Numbered from the stretch's first letter, positions 33,816 through 42,578 are shown. The stretch: 64,000 nucleotides of DNA from Flavobacterium aquiphilum (GCF_027111335.1 NZ_CP114288.1:1922001-1986000); one strand, 5' to 3'. The notes: a model not told the origin generated them from the sequence alone. Numbers and translations: made by a program.

Positions 33816-34502
33816 TTAATTGATTTTTCTTTTAATTACCAGCATTTTGTTTCCGTCTTTCTGAAATTCATAGTCTGATGATTCAATCGTCACATTGAAA
33901 TCAGTACTAAAATGAGTAATGATATCTTCTAAAACTTCTGATTTTGTTGCATTCAAATTCAATATTGGAAATATCCTTATTTCTTTGCAAATACGCAACA
34001 TTTCGCTAATTGACTTAATGTGAAAATCCAATCCCAGTTGCGAATACAGAATGAGGAAATGGGAACTTAACCCCAAATCAAATTCCGAAGTGTCATATTT
34101 TGTTTTGTTTGGCAACTCGTGATAAATGTATCTTTGTTGCTCTTTCCCTTTTTCATAATCATCAATAAAAACAGACATTGCTTTCATGCGAATTTGTTCC
34201 AATTCATCAACGTTTTTGATGTTTTTCCAAACGAATTTTTCCTGATTCGTTCTCATTTGTTCCAGAACTGTTTCTTTGGTCTCGTCAATTCGTTGATTTA
34301 ATTCAGCTTTTGTAAATTGATAAATTGGATCCAGTGAAACTACAGTTTTATTAAGTTTTGCCATTTCTGAATTGAAGCTAGCCGGTCCATCTCCAAAACT
34401 GATAATTCGATTATTGAAATCAGCATCCGTCAGTTTGAAAATTTTGGTGTATTCTTCTAAATTTCGCCCCCAAGGGACTACATTTTTTAATTCAAAAGCC
34501 AT
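33816..34502 (-). CDS. Predicted SAM-dependent methyltransferase-like protein in trp operon
   Basis: A 228-residue soluble protein starting at MAFELKNVVPWGR. An earlier start at 34571 was rejected because it would run 34 bp into the SGNH gene. Segments resemble a Rossmann methyltransferase: IISFGDGPASFNSEM for the SAM loop, VVSLDP for the acidic strand end, and FDLGLSSHFLILYSQLGLDFH with SEMLRICKEIRIFPI at the C-terminal half. The glycine loop is atypical, so catalysis is uncertain. It is placed 5 bp before trpC in the operon, but any link to tryptophan synthesis is unproven. Confidence 0.65.
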   Translation of the reverse strand: MAFELKNVVPWGRNLEEYTKIFKLTDADFNNRIISFGDGPASFNSEMAKLNKTVVSLDPIYQFTKAELNQRIDETKETVLEQMRTNQEKFVWKNIKNVDELEQIRMKAMSVFIDDYEKGKEQQRYIYHELPNKTKYDTSEFDLGLSSHFLILYSQLGLDFHIKSISEMLRICKEIRIFPILNLNATKSEVLEDIITHFSTDFNVTIESSDYEFQKDGNKMLVIKRKIN

Positions 34503-34537
34503 GATTTTCTTCTTACTTAATTCTTGTAGTTTTTTGC

Positions 34538-35191
34538 CTAATTCAATTTGTCTTTTAAGGTATCGATCCATATTTGATATCCTTTTTCATTCATGTGCAA
34601 ACGATCTGACCCAAATATATCTTCTTTTGGATTTCCGTTTGCGTCAAGCATTTTATCCCAAATATTTACAAAAATGATATTGTGATTTTTATTTATATAG
34701 TTTTCAATAAGTTTATTGGTTTCTATTTGTCTCTCTTTCATTTGCCATCGTGACGGACTAGGTTTTATAGAAATGTAGATAATTGGAACATTTGGCTCTT
34801 GTTTTCTAATGTTTTTGTACAAAGTTTTGAAACGATTGAACACCTCGGTTGGTGTAACTTTTTCAGAACTCGCTATGTCATTTTCTCCACAATAGATAAC
34901 TATTTTTCGAGCATGGTATTTGAAAATAATTTCATTTTGAAAACGAATCACATCTAATAAAGTTGAACCGCCAAAACCACGATTTATAAGAGGAACCGAT
35001 GGGAAATCCTGTTGTAAATGTGTCCATTTTGTAAAAGACGAACTGCCGACAAAAAGAACGGGATTTTTTATTGGAGTTTTTAAGCTGTCTTCCTTTTTGA
35101 AAGCCTGAATATCGCCGTAAAACGGGACTTTCTGTGCAGAGGAATGTATTGACAGAAAAAGCGTGATGGCAAAAACAATCTTTTTAAACAT
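34538..35191 (-). CDS. Exported SGNH/GDSL-family hydrolase
   Basis: A 217-residue exported esterase-type protein with a signal peptide (cleavage near SSAQ, residue 19). SGNH blocks are visible: VGSSSFTKW (nucleophile Ser), NRGFGGS (Gly), CGENDIA (Asn) and the C-terminal DRLHMNEKGY (Asp/His). Such enzymes remove acyl or acetyl groups from carbohydrates or lipids. It sits inside the trp operon 27 bp after trpD with no evident metabolic link. The substrate is unknown. Confidence 0.87.
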   Translation of the reverse strand: MFKKIVFAITLFLSIHSSAQKVPFYGDIQAFKKEDSLKTPIKNPVLFVGSSSFTKWTHLQQDFPSVPLINRGFGGSTLLDVIRFQNEIIFKYHARKIVIYCGENDIASSEKVTPTEVFNRFKTLYKNIRKQEPNVPIIYISIKPSPSRWQMKERQIETNKLIENYINKNHNIIFVNIWDKMLDANGNPKEDIFGSDRLHMNEKGYQIWIDTLKDKLN

Positions 35192-35217
35192 GAGTTATTT
35201 GTTTTTATTGATTCAAC

Positions 35218-36210
35218 TTAAATACTTAATTCTTTCAATTTATTTAAAGCTGCTAATGCTTTTCCAGAGAACAAACTTTCTTTAGCCAATTCAAAACTTT
35301 CTAATGGAGAACTGCCATTTACAGTTGAAATTGCCATTGCTGCATTGGCACAAACTACATTGTTTTGCGCTTCGTTTCCTTTTCCGGAAATAATATTGAT
35401 GAACATTTCTGCCGATTCATCGATGGTTTTTCCGCCTTCAATTTCGCTTTGCGCTAAAAGACAAACACCAAAATCAGAAGGATTCAATATTCCTTCTTTA
35501 GTGCTGGTTATTATTTTTGTTGGCCCTGTTAATGAAACTTCATCGTAGCCATCTAGTGAATGTAAAATAGTAAAATTGATATCGGTATTTTGATATAAAT
35601 AACCATACATTCTGGCCAATTCGAGATTGAAAACACCTACCAATTGGTTTTGTGGAAAAGATGGATTTACCATTGGCCCCAACATATTGAAGAAGGTTTT
35701 AACTCCCAATTCTTTTCGGATCGGACCCACGTTTTTCATCGCAGGGTGAAATAATGGTGCATGTAAAATCGCAATTCCGGCTTTGTCGATGCATTTTTCA
35801 ATGAAAGTTGCGTCGTTACTGAATTTAATGCCCAATTTTTCCATCACGTTACTTGAACCTGAAATCGAAGAAACACCGTAATTTCCGTGTTTTGCGACTT
35901 TTATTCCTGCACCGGCAGATACAAATGAGGCTAAAGTAGAAATGTTGAAAGTGTCTTTTCCGTCACCACCCGTTCCGCACAAATCGATAGTATTATAATC
36001 GGATAAATCTACACGAATACATAATTCTAAAAGCGCTTCCCTGAATCCCGCTAACTCTTCTATACTAATGCTTCTCATCATGTAAACGGTCAGGAATGCC
36101 GAAATCTGGCTTGGGTTGTAACTTCCGCTAGAGATGTTAACCAATACGTTTTTGGCTTCTTCTTTGGAGAGAATTTCGTGGTTGATTAATCTGTTTAATA
36201 TGTTTTTCAT
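35218..36210 (-). CDS. trpD: Anthranilate phosphoribosyltransferase
   Basis: Transfers phosphoribose from PRPP to anthranilate. The 330-residue length is typical. DLCGTGGDGKDTFNIST is the PRPP-binding glycine loop, KHGNYGVSSISGSSNVME follows, and FAPLFHP-like LHAPLFHPAMKNVGPIRKELG (in parts) is conserved. It is a separate gene rather than fused to TrpG. Downstream in the operon comes the SGNH gene. A low-complexity ACTTAG-type repeat lies in its leader. Confidence 0.97.
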   Translation of the reverse strand: MKNILNRLINHEILSKEEAKNVLVNISSGSYNPSQISAFLTVYMMRSISIEELAGFREALLELCIRVDLSDYNTIDLCGTGGDGKDTFNISTLASFVSAGAGIKVAKHGNYGVSSISGSSNVMEKLGIKFSNDATFIEKCIDKAGIAILHAPLFHPAMKNVGPIRKELGVKTFFNMLGPMVNPSFPQNQLVGVFNLELARMYGYLYQNTDINFTILHSLDGYDEVSLTGPTKIITSTKEGILNPSDFGVCLLAQSEIEGGKTIDESAEMFINIISGKGNEAQNNVVCANAAMAISTVNGSSPLESFELAKESLFSGKALAALNKLKELSI

Positions 36211-36217
36211 TTTTCTT

Positions 36218-36256
36218 TTTAAGTTGCTAAGATTCTAAGTAACTAAGTTTTTAAGT
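36218..36256 (-). repeat. ACTTAG-type repeat upstream of trpD
   Basis: Minus strand CTTAGTTACTTAGAATCTTAG-type sequence (plus CTAAGATTCTAAGTAACTAAG, in parts). Related blocks are at 36715-36749 and 55799-55846, each directly before a minus-strand gene. Confidence 0.6.
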
Positions 36257-36299
36257 TTATTATTGACTGAATTCTAAATACTGAAAACAATCAACTTTT

Positions 36300-36707
36300 T
36301 TAGTGTTCATTTCCTTGATAAATCCACATTGGTTCGGTGTTTCCGGCACGCTCAAAACCATTTTTTTTATAAAAATCCACTGCTTTTCCGTCGGCGGTCA
36401 GCATTTGCATATGGAAGTGACTGTATTTCTCCTGCATTTTGTCAACAATCATTTTACCAATTCCTTTTCCCTGATATTCCGGTAGTACCAATAAATGCGG
36501 ATAATAAACCGTTAAATGCCCGTCAGAAATAGCATTTCCAAGTCCGATAAGTTTTTTGTCTTCCCAAGCTGTAATCAGCGTTTCGGAATTCAATAAACCA
36601 TTGTACAACTGTGTTGGTTTCTCAGCAGAGCTCCAGCCGTTTGCTTTGTACAATACTAATATGTCATCGAGATTTATGTCCCTTGTTTCGGAAATGGTTA
36701 TGTTCAT
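36300..36707 (-). CDS. GNAT-family N-acetyltransferase
   Basis: A 135-residue GNAT beginning MNITISETRDINLDD. The acetyl-CoA loop is VLPEYQGKGIGKMIVDKMQ, followed by the end motif AVDFYKKNGFERAG. The size and pattern match small GNATs that act on amines or small molecules. It is embedded between the cytochrome and trpD genes of the trp operon. The substrate is unknown and there is no sign of a tryptophan role. Confidence 0.85.
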   Translation of the reverse strand: MNITISETRDINLDDILVLYKANGWSSAEKPTQLYNGLLNSETLITAWEDKKLIGLGNAISDGHLTVYYPHLLVLPEYQGKGIGKMIVDKMQEKYSHFHMQMLTADGKAVDFYKKNGFERAGNTEPMWIYQGNEH

Positions 36708-36714
36708 TTTTTTA

Positions 36715-36812
36715 AGTTGTTAAGATTCTAAGTGACTAAGTTTCTAAGATTTTTTTCTAACTTCTAACGTCTATTTTCTGTTTTCTATCCTCTATTTTCT
36801 AACTTCTATTTT
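36715..36812 (-). repeat. ACTTAG-type and TTCTA-type low-complexity repeats
   Basis: CTAAGTGACTAAGTTTCTAAG (in parts, 36728-36750) is followed by stuttering TTCTAACTTCTA / TCTATTTTCT blocks (36757-36810). They fill the gap between the GNAT and cytochrome genes. Confidence 0.55.
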
Positions 36813-37631
36813 CTTTCCCGACATGTATTTCAAATAATCTACAATTTCCTGCGATTCCTGTTTTGTGATTCCGAGTGTTGGCATTTTTACTTTGTTTCTG
36901 AAAGAAGCCGGATTTACAATGTAATCAACCAATTCGGTTTCTTTCCAATATTCGGTTACGTTTTTGGGATAATTTAATTCAGGTCCCATTTCGCCTCCAA
37001 TTCCGTTTATCGCATGACAGGTAATACAGTATTTTTGAAATAGTTCAAAACCTTTCATTGCCGCTTCATCATCTTTTGGTTGCAAGGCTTCGATGTTTTT
37101 ATTTTTCGGCTCCAAGTGAAATTTTATCACATTATATGGCCATTTGTATTTCTGATTATCCGCTGAAATCGATGTGTAAACCAAATAAAACGGATCTGCA
37201 TTCATTTCGTTTCCGTTTTTGACAATCTTTTCCCAATTGGAACCTTTTGGTGCATCAACATCTTTGAAAGCTAGAAATGATTTTGTTTCCAAAAATAATT
37301 CAAGAGGCATTTCGGGTTTGTAACCGTCAATGCATTCGAAAACAATCAGTGTGTTCTTGATGTCAACTTTTGACAAATCCATTTCATTTTTTAAAAGAAG
37401 CGATGCGTTTACGGCATGATATTTCTTCGTTTTATGATAAACAGGATCATTAATAACAGTGACAACAGTATCTTTTCCCAATTTACTATTTGCTTGCAAA
37501 GCAACTAAATCCAAAACCATTTCGGGTTGTGCAGTAACGGTTTGCTCTATTTTTTGCTCCTTTTGTTTGTTACAGGAAAGAAAGCAAAAAATAAGGCAAG
37601 AGATGATAAAGCGGATTTTGACTGTTTTCAT
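36792..37631 (-). CDS. Monohaem cytochrome c lipoprotein
   Basis: A 279-residue lipoprotein with a type II signal (CFLSC). The first 200 residues are not recognised. The C-terminal 80 residues form a class I cytochrome c domain: haem motif CITCH, GGEMGPELN after it, and the axial Met in KVKMPTLG. It is located in the envelope, probably an electron carrier. It interrupts the trp operon between trpG and the GNAT gene. The exact stop-start spacing suggests co-transcription, but biological linkage to tryptophan is not apparent. Confidence 0.85.
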   Translation of the reverse strand: MKTVKIRFIISCLIFCFLSCNKQKEQKIEQTVTAQPEMVLDLVALQANSKLGKDTVVTVINDPVYHKTKKYHAVNASLLLKNEMDLSKVDIKNTLIVFECIDGYKPEMPLELFLETKSFLAFKDVDAPKGSNWEKIVKNGNEMNADPFYLVYTSISADNQKYKWPYNVIKFHLEPKNKNIEALQPKDDEAAMKGFELFQKYCITCHAINGIGGEMGPELNYPKNVTEYWKETELVDYIVNPASFRNKVKMPTLGITKQESQEIVDYLKYMSGKKIEVRK

Positions 37632-37692
37632 TTGTTTGTCATTTAGAGATCTAACAGGTTTTTAAAATCTGTTAGGTCTAAAATATTGATTT

Positions 37693-38259
37693 CTAGTTTT
37701 TCAACCAATTTTCCAAAATCTTTTTTCCGTTTGGTGTTAACACGCTTTCGGGGTGAAACTGTACACCTCGAACATCGTATGTTTTATGGCGCAAAGACAT
37801 AACCTGACCATTTTCGTCAAAAGAAGTGGCTTCCAAAACATCAGGTAAATTGGCATCGACAACCCATGAATGGTAGCGTCCTACTTCGAATTCGTCCTCT
37901 AATCCTTCAAAGAGTAATTCGTCACTAACCGATTTTTTTACCAGTGTGGCAACACCGTGATATACTTTGTCCAAGTTGGAAAGTGTTCCTCCAAAAACTT
38001 CTCCAATTGCTTGTTGTCCAAGACAAACCCCGAAAATACTTTTGGTAGGGGCATATTTCTGGATAACAGCTTTCAATAATCCCGCTTCATCAGGAATTCC
38101 GGGTCCAGGGGAAAGCAAGATTTTATCGAAACCTGCTATTTCATCAATATCAAATTCATCGTTTCTGTAAACGGTAACTTCGCAATCTAAATCTTCAAGA
38201 TAGTGTACCAAATTATAAGTGAAACTATCGTAATTGTCTATGACTAGTATTTTTTTCAT
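37693..38259 (-). CDS. trpG: Anthranilate synthase glutamine amidotransferase component
   Basis: Class I glutamine amidotransferase supplying ammonia to TrpE. The 188-residue length is right for a stand-alone TrpG. The nucleophile is in GVCLGQQAIGE, and the His-Glu of the triad in FHPESVLTPNG. LLSPGPGIPDEAG is the glutamine-binding strand. It lies just after trpE, with two G/C-rich hairpins in the gap. Confidence 0.97.
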   Translation of the reverse strand: MKKILVIDNYDSFTYNLVHYLEDLDCEVTVYRNDEFDIDEIAGFDKILLSPGPGIPDEAGLLKAVIQKYAPTKSIFGVCLGQQAIGEVFGGTLSNLDKVYHGVATLVKKSVSDELLFEGLEDEFEVGRYHSWVVDANLPDVLEATSFDENGQVMSLRHKTYDVRGVQFHPESVLTPNGKKILENWLKN

Positions 38260-38273
38260 TTTTCCTCCCCCAG

Positions 38274-38386
38274 CCCCTCCGAAGGAGGGGAGTGCCTATT
38301 GGGGTAAATAGGGTTTTAATTATTATTTATTGTTTAGTGTTATCTTTTCCACTGTAGCTGAAGTCCCCCCTTCGGGGGCTAGGGGG
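38274..38386. repeat. Two G/C-rich palindromes between trpE and trpG
   Basis: CCCCTCCGAAGGAGGGG (38274-38290) and a CCCCC-TTC-GGGGG stem with flanking AGGGGG (38364-38386), the latter ending two bases from the trpE stop. They are related to the repeat arms near ddl and in trpF. Confidence 0.75.
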
Positions 38387-38387
38387 A

Positions 38388-39788
38388 TTAAATTGTTTCG
38401 GCTAAATCCAATGCTTTGTTCAATGCTAGTAATTTATTGTAAACTTCCTGCATTTCGCTTTCTTCATCTGAACTGGCGACAATTCCGGCTCCCGCTTGGG
38501 AATGCAGCTGGTGATTTTTGGAAAGAAAAGTTCGGATCATAATGGCGTGGTTGAAGTTGCCTTCAAAATCCATAAAACCGATGGCGCCACCGTAAAAATT
38601 ACGGTTTGTTTTTTCGTAATCTTCAATCAATTGCATGGCTCTGTGTTTAGGAGCCCCGCTTAAAGTTCCTGCCGGGAAAGTATCGGCAACAACCTGCATG
38701 GTAGTAGCTTTATCGTGTAAATGTCCGGTTACTTTGGATACCAAATGGATTACGTGGGAGAAAAACTGTACTTCTCTGTATTTTTCTACCTGAACGGCAT
38801 GTCCGTGTCGGCTTAAATCATTTCTGGCCAAATCCACCAACATTACGTGCTCGCTGTTCTCTTTTTTGTCTTCGGATAGTTTTTTTGCTAAATCGGCATC
38901 TTTTTCATCATCTCCGGTTCTTCTGAAAGTTCCTGCGATTGGGTGAATTTCGGCTTTACGGTTTTTTACAATAATTTGCGCTTCGGGTGAAGAACCAAAA
39001 ATTTTGAAATCACCATAATCAAAAAAGAATAGGTAAGGGGATGGGTTAATGCTTCTTAAAGCTCTGTAAACATTGAACTCATCACCTTTGAATCCTTGCG
39101 TAAACCTTCTGGATAAAACCAATTGGAACACATCGCCACGGAAACAATGTTTTTTGGCCAAAGCCACATTTTGTTTGAATTCTTCATCAGTTAGGTTTGA
39201 AAAACCTTCACCTTCTTTAGAGAATTTATACGAAGCAATATTTCTCGATTGTAATAATTGTTCAATTTCCGAGATATTGTTTGTGCCGTCAAGATTGTGG
39301 CAGAAAATATAGGCTTCATTTTTGAAATGGTTGATAGCAATGATGTTTTGGTAAACCGCATAATACACATCCGGAATCGAATTGCTGTTTTCTTTTTTAG
39401 CAATACTTACTTTTTCAAAATAACGAACGGCATCATATGAGATATATCCAAACAAACCGTTATTGATGAATTTGAAATCGGTTTTGTCAGATTTGAATTG
39501 CCCTGAAAAGTTTTGAATAATTTCTGGTACATCAGTGTTTGCATCAATTGTAATTGTTTCGGACGTTCTGTCAGGATAGTTTTTGGAGATCGTTTCGTTC
39601 TCAATTTTTATCGAAGCAATCGGATTGCAGCAGATATATGAAAAACTGTTGTCGTTTCCATGATAATCGCTACTTTCCAATAAAAGGCTATTTGGAAATT
39701 TATCTCTTATTTTGAAATAGATGCTTACCGGTGTCGTCGTATCGGCTAGTATTTGTTTGTAATGTGTTTGTAGTTTATAGGTTTTCAT
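38388..39788 (-). CDS. trpE: Anthranilate synthase component I
   Basis: Converts chorismate and ammonia to anthranilate. The 466-residue length is normal. The N-terminal tryptophan-feedback motif LLES is present (SLLLESSDYH). Catalytic parts are SPEAQIIVKNRKAEIHPIAG, ARNDLSRHGHAV and AGAGIVASSDEESEMQE. It is the first enzyme gene of the operon. It lies immediately downstream of the leader peptide and attenuator hairpin, so its expression is likely attenuated when Trp is abundant, in addition to feedback inhibition. Confidence 0.98.
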   Translation of the reverse strand: MKTYKLQTHYKQILADTTTPVSIYFKIRDKFPNSLLLESSDYHGNDNSFSYICCNPIASIKIENETISKNYPDRTSETITIDANTDVPEIIQNFSGQFKSDKTDFKFINNGLFGYISYDAVRYFEKVSIAKKENSNSIPDVYYAVYQNIIAINHFKNEAYIFCHNLDGTNNISEIEQLLQSRNIASYKFSKEGEGFSNLTDEEFKQNVALAKKHCFRGDVFQLVLSRRFTQGFKGDEFNVYRALRSINPSPYLFFFDYGDFKIFGSSPEAQIIVKNRKAEIHPIAGTFRRTGDDEKDADLAKKLSEDKKENSEHVMLVDLARNDLSRHGHAVQVEKYREVQFFSHVIHLVSKVTGHLHDKATTMQVVADTFPAGTLSGAPKHRAMQLIEDYEKTNRNFYGGAIGFMDFEGNFNHAIMIRTFLSKNHQLHSQAGAGIVASSDEESEMQEVYNKLLALNKALDLAETI

Positions 39789-39841
39789 GCTTTATCTTGC
39801 TTTTGATACAATGGATTTTTTTTGTGTTTTTCGAAATAAAA

Positions 39842-39871
39842 AAAAGGCTTGTCGTGATGACAAGCCTTTTT
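39842..39871 (-). terminator. trp attenuator (rho-independent terminator before trpE)
   Basis: Minus strand: AGGCTTGTC, a short loop, GACAAGCCT, then an eight-T run, 54 nt before the trpE start. The loop and 3' arm (TCACGAC) can pair with GTCGTGA at the end of the leader ORF, giving a possible antiterminator. A second stem TATAGT/ACTATA (39875-39896) lies between. Confidence 0.85.
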
Positions 39872-39906
39872 ATATTATAGTTCAAATAATACTATAGGAG
39901 CTTACT

Positions 39907-39963
39907 TCACGACGTTTGACGTAAATTGTTCCACCACCAAGTATTGTTTGTTAATGTTTTCAT
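39907..39963 (-). CDS. trpL: trp operon leader peptide
   Basis: An 18-residue ORF, MKTLTNNTWWWNNLRQTS, read on the minus strand from the ATG complement at 39961-39963. Three consecutive Trp codons (39931-39939) lie in its middle. This is the classic ribosome-stalling leader: with scarce Trp-tRNA the ribosome waits at the UGG run and changes folding of the downstream hairpins. A promoter match lies 19 bp upstream and the attenuator hairpin 36 bp downstream. It is too short for standard ORF calling. The pairing scheme is inferred, not measured. Confidence 0.9.
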   Translation of the reverse strand: MKTLTNNTWWWNNLRQTS

Positions 39964-39981
39964 GTTTTGTTTTGTTGTTTG

Positions 39982-40012
39982 CAAATATATAAATGATATT
40001 TGTTTCGGCAAA
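39982..40012 (-). promoter_or_regulatory. trp operon promoter (TTTG-N19-TAnnTTTG)
   Basis: Minus-strand TTTG (40009-40012), then exactly 19 nt, then TATATTTG (39982-39989). This is a full Bacteroidota-type -33/-7 pair, with the leader ATG 19 nt downstream. Confidence 0.8.
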
Positions 40013-40067
40013 AAATATGAAATAAAAAAAAAGATATTTTTTTTGCTTTTTTGTTAAATTGTTTTGT

Positions 40068-40634
40068 TTAGAAGGCCAAAACTACGTTTAATTCAAAATC
40101 GTCATAAATTGTTTTGTCTCCCAAATCGTCAAAATAACTTCCTGAACCGTATCTGATATCATATTTGGTACGGTTAATTTCCAATTCGGCGGTAGCTTTA
40201 TTTCCGTTTACAACCAAATCAAACTGAACATTGCCTGTAATTCCTTTAATAGTCAAATCGGCATTGATGAGGTAGGTATTGTTTCCTTTGTTGGCAATGC
40301 TTTTGAATACTAAAGTGGAAGTTGTGAAATTATCGACACTAAAAAAATCTTCAGATCTTAAATGGCCTTCCAATTTTGTTTTGGAACTCCCTGTTTGGTC
40401 TGTATTTGATAATGTTTTCATGTCTGCGGTAAAACTGCCTCCAGTCAATTTTTTGTCCTTGAAAATAAGGTAGCCATCTTTAAACTTAATTGTTCCTTCA
40501 TGCTGTCCCGTTATTTTTTTTCCTTCCCAATTAATGATACTTTTGGAAACATCAATTTTGTAAGTCTGCGAAATTACTTTGGTATAGGAAAAAAGAACCA
40601 ATAAAACAAGACTAAATGATTTTAAGCTTCTCAT
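40068..40634 (-). CDS. YceI-family exported protein
   Basis: A 188-residue exported protein with a signal peptide (cleavage near VISQ) and the YceI lipocalin-like fold signature: KSIINWEGKKITGQHEGTI near the N-terminus and LEGHLRSEDFFSVDNF in the middle. YceI proteins carry isoprenoid or fatty lipids in a hydrophobic pocket. It is paralogous to the YceI gene at 42628-43194, with nearly identical length and end. The ligand is unknown. It is separated from the trp leader promoter by about 60 bp. Confidence 0.9.
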   Translation of the reverse strand: MRSLKSFSLVLLVLFSYTKVISQTYKIDVSKSIINWEGKKITGQHEGTIKFKDGYLIFKDKKLTGGSFTADMKTLSNTDQTGSSKTKLEGHLRSEDFFSVDNFTTSTLVFKSIANKGNNTYLINADLTIKGITGNVQFDLVVNGNKATAELEINRTKYDIRYGSGSYFDDLGDKTIYDDFELNVVLAF

Positions 40635-40887
40635 ATTTACAGCGATTAAGTTAATAATATAGTTAACGAAGTGTCGGCTGATTTTGATTTTTTACAAAAA
40701 ACAAAACGAAAGCCTAAATATTTGTAAATTACAGATTGTCAAATGCTTTATAAAGTTAAAGCAAAAAAAATTAATCCTATAGTTTTTGAATTATTATTTT
40801 AAGGATAAGTGAGTTATGTTTTTTTTAAGTTCAGATTGAAATAAGCGTTTAAAGGAATAGATATTGAAAGAAAATAAAAGTTTTTGC

Positions 40888-40920
40888 AAAAAAAAAAGCC
40901 TGATAACTTACATCAGGCTT
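40888..40920 (-). terminator. Terminator of the beta-helix gene
   Basis: Minus-strand AAGCCTGA / TCAGGCTT stem followed by a run of ten or more T residues, eight bases past the stop codon. Confidence 0.85.
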
Positions 40921-40927
40921 AGTAGAA

Positions 40928-42202
40928 CTATTTTGAACTGACCAGCTGGCTCGAGTTTCTTGTTCTGAAATCTGGGGCTTTTTTGATATCTGGCTGTAAG
41001 AACAACTCGATATTACTTAATTTTGTCGATTCTAATGAGAATGTATCGCTATTGTACCATTTGTTTAGTTCAGGATTTAGCTCTGCATTTTCGCTAAATA
41101 CAATTCCACCGCATCGGTTGATTTGTAAGCCTTGAATGTTGATTTTTGCTAAATTTGCTGGAAGGCTTCCAATTTTATTTTCAAGTAAAACACAACTGCT
41201 GAATCCGTCAATTACACTGTTATTGATATTGAAATAACTTTTATCTTTGACATAAACCGCTTCTCTTACTAATCCCTGGCTATTGTCTTCTGTATTGATC
41301 AACGTCATGTTATTGGCGGTGATTTTTGTTAGTTTTTTGGTTAAATCAGCATTTTCAGCTTTGTCGTAAGAATCGATTTCAAAGCAACGAGAACCTGAAA
41401 AGTCTGAAGAGTAAGGGTTACGGATAGCAATACTATTTGATATTGTGCATTGAACTCCTTGTGTGAAATCAAAATCATCATCTGTAGCTCTAAACGAAAT
41501 CAGATTACTAAAATTGACGTCTCCACCATAACATTCGAACGAATCATCGTTGGAGAAACTGATTTGAACAAAATCAATTTTAGTTCCTTTTCCAACTCCC
41601 GCCATTGATAAGCCATTCAACTCTTTCAACATATTTATTTTATGTCCTGAAAATTCGATGCGAACATATTTTAAAATACCCGAATTGCTATTAGGATCTT
41701 GTCCGCCATAGTAGCTTACTGCGGGATCAAGGTTGAAATCTAAAAATCCTGTACCTCCAATTTTATTTATTGGCGCCTCGCCAAGGATTAGAATTCCACC
41801 CCAATCTCCTGGTCTTCTTTCAGAGATATTTTTGTTTGAAGTAAAAACTATAGGATTAGTAGCGGTACCTTCAGCCATAATTTTACAACCTTTGGTGATG
41901 ACAAGTGTTCCGCAGGTTTCTTTATCGCCTCTAATAACTGTACCGGGTTCAATAGTCAAAACGGCTTTATTAGTTATGTAAACTGTTCCAGTCAAAAGAT
42001 AGATATTGTTTTTTGTAAGTCTTAAATCGGAGTTGATGGTGCCAGCCAATATTTGTGTTGGTTCACTGTATTCTGTCGTGGCCGGTTTGAAATTTGTCCA
42101 ATTGGTAAGCCAGTTAGTTTCGCCGGTGATTCCTTTTATCTGTTGTGCATTAAGCGGGATAATAAAAAGTGTAATAATGACAACGAATAGTTTTTTTTTC
42201 AT
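40928..42202 (-). CDS. Exported right-handed beta-helix protein
   Basis: A 424-residue exported protein (signal peptide ending near LNAQ). Repeating short beta-strand units such as LTIEPGTVIRGDKETCGTLVI, GDWGGILILGEA and NMTLINTEDN suggest a parallel beta-helix as in pectate-lyase-type or surface proteins of Bacteroidota. No catalytic motif is recognised. It may bind or modify polysaccharide. It is flanked by terminators and by two YceI paralogues. No C-terminal T9SS sorting signal is clear. Confidence 0.78.
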   Translation of the reverse strand: MKKKLFVVIITLFIIPLNAQQIKGITGETNWLTNWTNFKPATTEYSEPTQILAGTINSDLRLTKNNIYLLTGTVYITNKAVLTIEPGTVIRGDKETCGTLVITKGCKIMAEGTATNPIVFTSNKNISERRPGDWGGILILGEAPINKIGGTGFLDFNLDPAVSYYGGQDPNSNSGILKYVRIEFSGHKINMLKELNGLSMAGVGKGTKIDFVQISFSNDDSFECYGGDVNFSNLISFRATDDDFDFTQGVQCTISNSIAIRNPYSSDFSGSRCFEIDSYDKAENADLTKKLTKITANNMTLINTEDNSQGLVREAVYVKDKSYFNINNSVIDGFSSCVLLENKIGSLPANLAKINIQGLQINRCGGIVFSENAELNPELNKWYNSDTFSLESTKLSNIELFLQPDIKKAPDFRTRNSSQLVSSK

Positions 42203-42449
42203 AGCGCTATAAATTGTAGGTTTTTTGCAGTGTAGCTTTGGTTATTTATTTTTTGTCAAAATTACCGCAACAATGTTTTTAGCGTATTTTGTTAAGATTA
42301 TTTATATGTAACCTTTGAGTTAAGAGGAAAAGGGTGCGGGTGCTTTGGGAGATTTTGGGTAAAGGGAATGTGTTTTTCATTGATCTGTGTTTTTTTGCGC
42401 AGACTAACGCAGACTTTTTTATGCTTATGAAAAGGTCAAGTTTTTCTCA

Positions 42450-42555
42450 TGAGCCCCAATGGAAACGGCATCCTGTTGTCCCGGGGTTCGGGACAACAGA
42501 TATAGTGGACAGCGGGACAAATCTTGTCATGAAAAACCAAATTTCTGCTCCAAAA
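42450..42555 (+). repeat. Dispersed structured repeat, copy F
   Basis: GAGCCCCAATGGAAACGGCA, a long stem CTGTTGTCCCG / CGGGACAACAG, GATATAGTGGACAGCGGGA, and the distal TTTCTGCTCC box. It occupies the 42203-42627 gap along with a terminator. Confidence 0.88.
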
Positions 42556-42578
42556 AAAAACGGACTAGGGTAAAAAAA

